From Patescibacteria group bacterium (lineage in GTDB: Bacteria > Patescibacteriota > Microgenomatia > UBA12405 > JAHJSD01): a stretch of 10,555 nucleotides of DNA. Position numbers and translations under genes: made by a program. Of the stretch, positions 5,086-10,555 are shown in pieces; within the stretch, counting starts at the first letter, position 1; each line of letters opens with the position of its first letter. Under the pieces are notes generated by a model. The model was not told where the DNA came from. It worked only from the letters and a program-made list of their open reading frames with translations, and did not search any database. Location: assembly GCA_018830585.1 (NCBI GenBank), contig JAHJSD010000025.1, positions 1 to 10,555 on the forward strand. Direction: 5' to 3'.

Positions 5086-6168
5086 CTAGAAGTTGGCCGC
5101 TCCGACTACTGTCCAAGTGTCAACGTAATCGCTGGCCGCCTCTTTAGTTGAGACCATGGCAGCGATACCAAAAAGAGCCACGGCGTCGTTAGTTCCCGGC
5201 CCATTTGAGGTGGCAATTTCAGTTAAAGTGCTGGCAAAAGTACCGCCACTATACGAACCACTATGCTGGCCGTCATACTCGGCGGCAATCGATGGTGTGC
5301 CGGTGCCGGTACCATTAGTCACCTCAACATCAAGATGATAGTAATCTGCCCCGGCGGTAACACTAGTTGGAGTACCGTCAATAGACCCGGAGGTATCGAT
5401 AGTTTGGCTAGTACTGGCTGAATCCAAACCTTGGTTGGCGCTGCTAAGCCAGGCACTCCAGCCATTAGATGCATTGGTATCAATATCGACGTTTACCGTG
5501 GTGCCAACACTGACGGAGCTTGAACTCAATGAGCCAAAGTTGACCGCGTTAACATCCAAAGCAAAGTTGAAGGTTGGCGGTACCGTGGCGCCAACTGAAA
5601 CTTGGTCGGTACTGCCGGAAACAACGTCAACCGCTACTTGTTTGGTGTCAATAACCGCGTCGCCACTGGTTCTGGTAGAGATAGTATTAACGTGCGTTTG
5701 GGCCGCGGCAGGATTATCAATACCGGCGGTGATGGTAAAGGCATAGAGAGTGCCCACGGTTAAATCGCCGCTGTTAAAAGTAACATTTTGACTGCTTGAC
5801 GCGGCGGCGCTGGTGCCTATTCCCGGCCAGGCAGTTAACGCCTCGCCGTTAAAGGTGGTGCCGCTAATGTTGGCGGTGCTGGCGGTAATATTGGCAGGGG
5901 CAGCGTCAACATTAAACCCGGAGGCAAAAGTAACGTAAAGATCGTTTTCCGTGTCGGTAGTGGCGGGTTTAGCAATTACTAAGATATCCACGTCAGCGGT
6001 TGAAGCGGCCATCCTGTTTAAACGCATCGCCGCCTCAGTTAAATCAGCAGCAAAAACTTTTTCTATTATCCCGGGAATTGGAGCCCAAACAGTTACAGCA
6101 ATTGTTGCCAGCGCGATCACCACTAACTTTTTAGCGAATCTTTCTTTGCGGAGAGTTGCTTTTTTCAT
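5086..6168 (-). CDS. Secreted surface protein with WxL-like C-terminal domain
   Basis: 360 residues from the ATG at 6168; a TTG one codon upstream is the alternative start. The signal peptide spans 1-40 (basic MKKATLRKERFAKK, hydrophobic core, cleavage after VFA). Residues 42-185 form a beta-rich domain (AAMRLNRMAAST...DLYVTFASGF...PANITASTANISG) of a type I recall from CPR secreted proteins. Residues 196-360 form a C-terminal domain (NFALDVNAVNFGSL...TNASNGWSAWLSSANQGL...) ending SDYVDTWTVVGAANF. It parallels the end of the protein at 147-1223, and its two tryptophan patches (GWSAWL and DTWTV) recall the two motifs of Firmicutes WxL domains, though neither is a strict W-x-L. Ser, Thr, Ala and Gly dominate and there is no cysteine. 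No sortase motif or anchor helix is seen, so retention may depend on the DUF916-like neighbours. The gene is transcribed toward the operon at 1500-4293 across the repeat cluster. Confidence 0.83.
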   Translation of the reverse strand: MKKATLRKERFAKKLVVIALATIAVTVWAPIPGIIEKVFAADLTEAAMRLNRMAASTADVDILVIAKPATTDTENDLYVTFASGFNVDAAPANITASTANISGTTFNGEALTAWPGIGTSAAASSSQNVTFNSGDLTVGTLYAFTITAGIDNPAAAQTHVNTISTRTSGDAVIDTKQVAVDVVSGSTDQVSVGATVPPTFNFALDVNAVNFGSLSSSSVSVGTTVNVDIDTNASNGWSAWLSSANQGLDSASTSQTIDTSGSIDGTPTSVTAGADYYHLDVEVTNGTGTGTPSIAAEYDGQHSGSYSGGTFASTLTEIATSNGPGTNDAVALFGIAAMVSTKEAASDYVDTWTVVGAANF

Positions 6169-6318
6169 CAAGATATTTTTTTAGATCCTATTAGATACCA
6201 AATACATACTTGTATAAAAACATGTAAACAATTCTGAAAACCATTGTCAAGAGGCAAATTAATAGGCGGGGTGGTTTGACTGTTTTGATTTTAATAATCG
6301 TTTGCTACTATTAATATT
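6169..6318. promoter_or_regulatory. Divergent intergenic region, promoters for both flanking genes
   Basis: 150 A/T-rich bases between divergent starts. For the plus-strand gene, TTGATT (6285-6290), an 18-base spacer and TATTAA (6309-6314) is the best pair. It would start transcription at or within a few bases of the GTG codons, implying a leaderless message. For the minus-strand gene a perfect TTGACA lies at 6250-6245 but has no convincing -10 at normal spacing; TTTACA (6229-6224) is an alternative. Neither start has a Shine-Dalgarno sequence. Confidence 0.3.
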
Positions 6319-6336
6319 GTGAGCAATATTGTGAGC
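6313..6336 (+). repeat. Perfect 12-base tandem duplication over the start codon
   Basis: AATATTGTGAGC occurs twice head to tail (6313-6324 and 6325-6336). Each copy contains a GTG in the reading frame, so the gene has two candidate starts four codons apart (6319 and 6331). The duplication adds residues SNIV without shifting frame. Confidence 0.85.
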
Positions 6337-8364
6337 AAAGAAAGATTTTTTTTGGTTCTGTTTCCGGTTTTATTGTTTGGGTTATTTTTTTGGATAAAAC
6401 CAGGTTTGCTTTCCAACGCTCAGACACCGGAAGAGATTGATGTTACTGCTACCGTTCCGGCTACCCCGACTGATATTGATTTTTCTTTTTCCGGTTCCGA
6501 GACAGAGGGGGTTACTCTTAATGACGGAGATCAGGTAGATTTTACTATTCAATATCGTTCTAATCTTGGCAGTTCTCAGCTTTTTGAGATTGTCGGCGGC
6601 TGGGATGAGGGATTAATTGAAGGCACTGGTAATTATATTGACGTTTTTGAATACCTGGTCGGCTCCGGTACCGCTAGTAGTGATGGCACAGTACCGGTAA
6701 TTGACTTGCAAAACAGGACGATTACCTGGAATATTGATAGCTTGGCCCCGTCAGCGGAATATCATTCAGTCAGTTTTAGTTTAACAGTAAGAGATGATTT
6801 AACTACTGAAAACAGAATTAGTGTTACTACTAAGGCTGAGGGGTCTATTTTTGGCAATTTGCTTCATCAAGAAGAAATTGGCTACTATGTTCAACATACC
6901 CCGACTCCCAGTTCAACCCCAACAGCAACAGCGACCCCAACGCCAACTACTGTTGTAAGCACGGCTACTCCTACTCCAACAGCAGGTCCTACTTCTACTG
7001 CTACTCCGGGACCGACAAACACCCCAGGGCCGACCAATACTCCGACGCCGACACCTGTCTTAGAAGCCTTAAGGTTTGTTAGCTTAAGATTGACGGAAGT
7101 ATCTGCTAATAAGGTCAAGATTCTGTTTAAAACTAACCAAGAAACTAGTTTTATCTTCCGCTACGGCCTTTCCTCAAAACAATTAACAGAAACTGTGGTT
7201 GGACTAGCCAGAAAGAAAAGTCATTTGCTGGAGTTAGATAATTTAAAACCGGATACTCGTTATTATTTCCAGATTGAGGCTGGCAACCAAAAGGGAGATT
7301 TAATAGTTTCTGATATTTTTACTCTGCAGACCTCAAGAAAAGAGGGGGTAGTTGAAATTAACAGGGGCAACAGCAGACTCTCTTTTGAAGGGATACCGCT
7401 AACAGGAGAGCCTTTTGAGAGTGTAATTGTAACTAAGGGGTTGCCCTTGACTGTCACTCTGGAGCTTGAGGAGCCGGGAGAAGTTCTTAGTATTTTTGCT
7501 CGGGTGGTTGATTCTAAGGTTTTGGGCATTAACAATCTCAGGCCCTCAATACCAACCGGACGGGTGGAGCTAATAGAAATGTTGCCGGGAGTTTTTTCCG
7601 GCACGATTTTAGCCCCTAAACAGGAATGCGTTTGCGATTTGGTTTTGGAAATCAAGGACATTTACGGAGGCTTTTTCTCCACGGGATTTCCTTACCAAGT
7701 TTACTTTTCTCCTCCTTTAAAAATTTTAAATGCCAAGAACAGCAAGCCGATAGAAGATGCTTCTTTGTCGATTTCAAGATATCAAGAAAATTTAAAGGAT
7801 TATGCTTTTTTAGGAAAGGCTTTTCCTTTGATAACTAATGCAGACCACCGGGGAGAAATTTCTTTGGCCCTGCCTTCCGGCCGGTACTCGATTAACGTAG
7901 AAGCGATTGGTTATCTCCCGGTTACTCAAAAAATGGAATTGGGTATTTCAACCTTTACCTATCCGACAATTTATTTAGAGCCGGATTGGTCTTTTAAAAG
8001 CCGCTGTCTTTACTATCGTCAATCGGCTAAAGATGTTCTTCGGTTTACCTTTTACCATGCCCAAGATTTTTTTGCCTCTGCTAGAGCAAGGGACGCTTTC
8101 TTGATTTTAATTGCCGGAGTTAACTTGCTTTTATTTTTGACTATCTTCTTTGCGGGAAAGGGGAAGAGTGATAGTGGGAAAATGACCAGAATTAACTTTG
8201 GTTTTGGCGTGCCCAAGCAAGTTTTTAATCTCCTGGTTGACTTTTGGTCAGTCTTATCGCTTTTTACTGGCTCGTTCTTTTGGGCTTATCAGGGTTTGGT
8301 TAAAGTCTGGCTTTTGCTTTTCTTGATTTTGATAACCTGGATAATCAAAGGTATTGGTCTTTGA
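6319..8364 (+). CDS. Multidomain membrane-anchored surface protein (DUF11-like, Thr/Pro linker, FN3-like, CarboxypepD_reg-like)
   Basis: 681 residues from the GTG at 6319, or 677 from the GTG at 6331. A signal peptide or N-terminal anchor spans 9-33. Residues 48-180 resemble a DUF11/conserved-repeat beta domain (LNDGDQVDFTIQYRSN...NRTITWNIDSL...FSLTVRDD). Residues 194-247 are a Thr/Pro linker (TPTPSSTPTATATPTP and similar). Residues 250-337 are fibronectin-III-like (VSANKVKILFKTNQETSFIFRYG...LDNLKPDTRYYFQIEAG). Residues 345-462 are another beta region with a CVC pair at 437-439. Residues 466-555 look like a CarboxypepD_reg/PEGA-type domain (NAKNSKPIEDASLSIS...LPSGRYSINVEAIGYLP). The C-terminus has hydrophobic segments at 593-612, 637-655 and 662-678, with a basic loop near 614-635, so the protein ends in several membrane helices rather than a sortase signal. 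It probably acts in adhesion or envelope structure, with the linker spanning the wall or S-layer. It converges on the gene at 8381-9142 with a 16-base gap and no obvious terminator. Confidence 0.85.
   Translation: MSNIVSKERFFLVLFPVLLFGLFFWIKPGLLSNAQTPEEIDVTATVPATPTDIDFSFSGSETEGVTLNDGDQVDFTIQYRSNLGSSQLFEIVGGWDEGLIEGTGNYIDVFEYLVGSGTASSDGTVPVIDLQNRTITWNIDSLAPSAEYHSVSFSLTVRDDLTTENRISVTTKAEGSIFGNLLHQEEIGYYVQHTPTPSSTPTATATPTPTTVVSTATPTPTAGPTSTATPGPTNTPGPTNTPTPTPVLEALRFVSLRLTEVSANKVKILFKTNQETSFIFRYGLSSKQLTETVVGLARKKSHLLELDNLKPDTRYYFQIEAGNQKGDLIVSDIFTLQTSRKEGVVEINRGNSRLSFEGIPLTGEPFESVIVTKGLPLTVTLELEEPGEVLSIFARVVDSKVLGINNLRPSIPTGRVELIEMLPGVFSGTILAPKQECVCDLVLEIKDIYGGFFSTGFPYQVYFSPPLKILNAKNSKPIEDASLSISRYQENLKDYAFLGKAFPLITNADHRGEISLALPSGRYSINVEAIGYLPVTQKMELGISTFTYPTIYLEPDWSFKSRCLYYRQSAKDVLRFTFYHAQDFFASARARDAFLILIAGVNLLLFLTIFFAGKGKSDSGKMTRINFGFGVPKQVFNLLVDFWSVLSLFTGSFFWAYQGLVKVWLLLFLILITWIIKGIGL
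6898..7059 (+). repeat. Low-complexity Thr/Pro-coding stretch
   Basis: Degenerate repeats of ACNCCN triplet pairs encode TPTP, TATP and PGPTNTPGPTNTP (residues 194-247). The reverse strand stays open as a Val/Gly string, which is a by-product of the repeat. Such linkers are extended, often glycosylated in other systems, and prone to length change. Confidence 0.8.
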
Positions 8365-8380
8365 TTGTTTTGGAAGTTAT

Positions 8381-9142
8381 TCAACTCTCTTTCTTGCCCA
8401 GGATTACCACAATATCAAAAGGACTGTCTTTCTCGAGAGTAGATGAGTCACTGCTGACGGAATAATTCTTCCCCAAATCTTCAAGAATCATTTTTAAATA
8501 CTCTTCTTTTGTCTTTTTGATTGAAACTTCTGTTTTTTGATAATCATAAGAATCGGCGTTACCTGTTTTTATATCTTTGTAGCCTAAACTTTCTAAGAAT
8601 TCTTTCGCTTTTCCGGCTAAACCCGGAATACCACTGCCGTTAAGTACTTCTATTTGGATTTTTTCCCGGCTTGGGGTTGGTGTCGCTGTTGCTGCGGGGG
8701 TGTTGGTGGGGGCCGGTTGGTCCTGAGATTTTTCGGCAGACTCCTCTGCGGCGGTGTCTTGATCACTTTTTAAAATAAATGCTGAGGCAATAAAAAAGAT
8801 TATTGCGGCGACGGCAACGGTGACTAATCCTAAGATAAAAAACTTTCTATGAATAGGCTTTTTCATTTCTGTATTCTCTTCGAAGACTGGTTGGGCCCGG
8901 TCGGGTTCGGTCTCCGTGTCTTCGTTTTTGCCCTTTTCCTCTTCCGTTCCAACCGGTTCTTTAATTTGTTCTTCCGGGTTACTTTCCCCTTCTGTTTTAA
9001 TCTCCTTGCCTGTTTCCTTCTCTACCGCCTCTGTCTTTGCTTCCTCTGCTTTTTCCTCAATTACGATTAAAGAGTCCTCCTCTTGGCCGGCTCCCTTTTT
9101 AGCGTTGGAAGATTCTTTTTTAACCGGGTCGGCTTTTTTCAT
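8381..9142 (-). CDS. Single-pass membrane protein with extracellular LytR_C domain
   Basis: 253 residues. Residues 1-95 are a highly charged, Glu/Lys-rich cytoplasmic region, probably disordered or coiled. One transmembrane helix lies at 101-124 (FFILGLVTVAVAAIIFFIASAFIL), followed by a Thr/Pro linker at 142-158 (APTNTPAATATPTPS). The LytR_C-type domain is at 161-249: IQIEVLNGSGIPGLAGKAKEF is diagnostic (the 'VxVLNGSGxxGLA' motif), followed by LESLGYKDIKTGNAD and a terminal FDIVVILG strand. In most bacteria LytR_C sits at the end of LytR-CpsA-Psr ligases, which attach polymers to peptidoglycan. Here the catalytic LCP domain is absent, so an enzymatic role is unlikely and a wall-binding or sensing role is inferred. 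The ATG at 9142 lacks a properly spaced Shine-Dalgarno sequence (AAAGGA is 18 bases away). The gene is convergent with the surface protein at 6319-8364. Confidence 0.87.
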   Translation of the reverse strand: MKKADPVKKESSNAKKGAGQEEDSLIVIEEKAEEAKTEAVEKETGKEIKTEGESNPEEQIKEPVGTEEEKGKNEDTETEPDRAQPVFEENTEMKKPIHRKFFILGLVTVAVAAIIFFIASAFILKSDQDTAAEESAEKSQDQPAPTNTPAATATPTPSREKIQIEVLNGSGIPGLAGKAKEFLESLGYKDIKTGNADSYDYQKTEVSIKKTKEEYLKMILEDLGKNYSVSSDSSTLEKDSPFDIVVILGKKES

Positions 9143-9503
9143 AATTTATATTACCACTATTCCTTTAAAAAAAACCAGATATATTTTTGGGTTGGTATTA
9201 GAGACCAGTGAGAAAATTTGAATTACTACTTTGGCATGGCATTATGGAAAAATAGAAGCTTGAAGAATGGCTACAGCAGTCAGGTTTTTATCTATTGATG
9301 ATCTTTTTGAAAATAGTCCCCTTCGGTCTTGAAGTAGAAACCTAAGATGGTGTGGACTACCGGTAGCGGTTATTTCTGGGTGTTAGCTAAAGTCGTACCT
9401 AATCGAATAATGGTCCTGAAATGAGGATATTAAAAACGACACGGAAGGCAGTCTTTGTGATCCGTTTTCATAATAATTTCAAACAATTTTCTTTCTTCGT
9501 TTC
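9143..9503. other. Intergenic region, no recognised gene; probably includes the 3' flank of the transposase element
   Basis: About 360 bases between the LytR_C gene start and the transposase stop. I find no tRNA, clear terminator or terminal repeat. A 25-codon frame begins in the transposase stop (ATGA at 9507-9504, minus strand) and reads MRNEERKLFE...CLPCRF; nothing supports its being a gene. The left end of the insertion element should lie somewhere here but cannot be set without its right end. Confidence 0.5.
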
Positions 9504-10555
9504 TCATAATCTGGGCTGGACAAACTCATTGTCGGAATGCTGATAAGCTATTGTATCAAGTTGGTCAAACGTTACCCCGGATTTTAGGTATTTGCGAGCG
9601 TCTGGAATTTTCTTTAAAGCTTCATGGGGCACCTGGTAAGTTTTGTAAACCTTGTGTCTTTTACCTTTTTCATCAACAGCGATTGTCGGGAATCCGCATG
9701 GACGGTGGTAATTAAAATAGGGATTGAAGAAGCTGCGGTAATAAGCATTGACCTGATCGGCAAGATTTTGATTGATATGCTGCCAACCCATGTTTTTTCT
9801 TATGACACTTCCATTCTTTGTTTCCACAAGAGCGTTGTCATTGCAATGACCGCTTCTTGATTTGGTTTGTTTGATCAGAAGTCTTTGGAGTAAATAGGCA
9901 ACTTGATAATTTATCGTTTTTCCTCCGCGGTCGGAATGAAAGTTAAAGATGGTAAAAGGATATTGGCCAATCATCTCTTCGACTGCCGTATCATACAGGC
10001 TTCACAAATTTGAGGAATGCAGACCGCTATTTCCCATTGGGTAATCTTGTCAACGAAGTTGAGATGATAGATCTCGTTTTGGTGTACGGCATCAACCCGA
10101 ATTGAACCTGGTTTGCCAAGATTATCAGGAGGCATGGTAATTCCTATTGGTATCAGTCTGGCTTTAGTATGATTGATCCAGGAGTTTTTGTAAATCGGCG
10201 AGTCTCTAAGATTGTCAATGTGGGAATGGGAAATTCTGGTAATCGTTTGAAACTCCTGACGACCAAACACCTGATATTCCCTTCTCAGGATTTCCTTGGT
10301 TGCCATACCTGACAATCTTAAATGGAGTTCGTCTGTTTTCTCCAAGAGTTTAATGTCGTAAGAAGTGTAGATCCGGTAAGGGTTTGTTTTTCGATAAAGA
10401 GCCTTGGTCAACTTTCCTTTTCCGGTTCTTTTTATGAGATGAAACAATTGAGTATGTTTGTAACCGGTGATTTTACGAAGATAGTTGATCACACCTCTCT
10501 TATCTTTTTTCAGTAATGTACGATAATTTAAACGGTTGATCCTCTCATCGATAAA
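9504..10555 (-). pseudogene. DDE (integrase-core) transposase, frameshifted, 5' end beyond the window
   Basis: Two reading frames make one protein. The upstream part (10555-9971) has an N-terminal helix-turn-helix-like region (YLRKITGYKHTQLFHLIKR) and the first catalytic Asp in IRVDAVHQ (codon near 10091). The downstream part (frame ending 9504) has the second Asp in FHSDRGG (near 9930) and the Glu in NALVETKNG (near 9822). Exactly 35 residues lie between the second Asp and the Glu, giving D,D35E. The frames meet around 9996-10002, where QICEA should continue as LYDTAVEEMIGQ; one base appears to be missing. The frame stays open to the right edge (ERINRLNYRTLLKKDKRGV precedes the GTG at 10492), so that GTG is not the true start. 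The shift has no poly-A slippery site, so it is more likely decay or a sequencing error than programmed frameshifting. The fold is the rve integrase core; I cannot name the IS family. Confidence 0.8.

Noticed and set aside
4584..5116. Two open frames on the minus strand with peptides such as HSERSEES and WNKQFAY
   Set aside because: They translate the dispersed repeat units, repeat the same peptide twice, and lack any start signal or domain; this is a familiar spurious product of such repeats.
6891..7118. Minus-strand Val/Gly-rich open frame
   Set aside because: It is the antisense of the Thr/Pro linker; the repeat keeps the frame open.
9430..9507. 25-codon frame overlapping the transposase stop as ATGA
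   Set aside because: Too short, no domain, no ribosome binding site of its own; likely chance.
9504..9974. Stand-alone 156-residue integrase fragment as its own gene
   Set aside because: The upstream frame supplies the first catalytic Asp, and homology-like sequence continues through the shift, so both belong to one broken gene.
9996..10002. Programmed ribosomal frameshift in the transposase
   Set aside because: No slippery A or T run or downstream pseudoknot-like structure is visible at the junction.
9971..10492. GTG at 10492 as the transposase start
   Set aside because: The frame is open to the window edge with sequence (RLNYRTLLKKDKRG) typical of the same protein, so the true start is outside.

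Overview
The window looks like a chromosomal piece of a Candidate Phyla Radiation (Patescibacteria) bacterium, most likely Microgenomates-like. This rests on the kinds of secreted proteins present, on intergenic DNA packed with short palindromic repeats, and on several starts that lack a Shine-Dalgarno sequence. UGA is used as a normal stop, which argues against the Absconditabacteria/Gracilibacteria code. No rRNA or other phylogenetic marker is present, so the assignment is an inference from style.

Layout: (1) 1-146 holds partial repeat copies. (2) 147-1223 (minus) encodes a secreted fibronectin-III-like surface protein. (3) 1224-1499 is filled by two palindromic elements; one appears to supply the -35 box of the gene at 147-1223, and the other supplies the stop codon of the gene at 1500-2225. 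(4) 1500-4293 (minus) is a three-gene operon with overlapping stops and starts: two paralogous DUF916/WxL-interacting-like membrane proteins and a third single-pass membrane protein of unknown function. A TTGACA promoter with a perfect dyad at the predicted start site precedes it. (5) 4444-5085 is a gene-free cluster of hairpins and dispersed repeats. (6) 5086-6168 (minus) encodes a second secreted protein whose C-terminal domain resembles that of the first. (7) 6319-8364 (plus, divergent) encodes a 681-residue multidomain surface protein with a Thr/Pro linker and C-terminal membrane helices. (8) 8381-9142 (minus, convergent) encodes a single-pass membrane protein with an acidic cytoplasmic tail and an external LytR_C domain. 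(9) 9143-9503 has no recognisable gene. (10) 9504-10555 (minus) is a frameshifted DDE transposase that runs off the right edge.

Reading of the whole: apart from the transposase, every gene encodes an exported or membrane-anchored cell-envelope protein. The most interesting proposal is that the two DUF916-like membrane proteins and the two secreted proteins with a shared, distantly WxL-like C-terminal domain form a CPR counterpart of the Firmicutes WxL/csc surface system. In that model the DUF916-like proteins dock or anchor the secreted partners. The paralogy and gene layout can be seen in the sequence; the functional link is inference.
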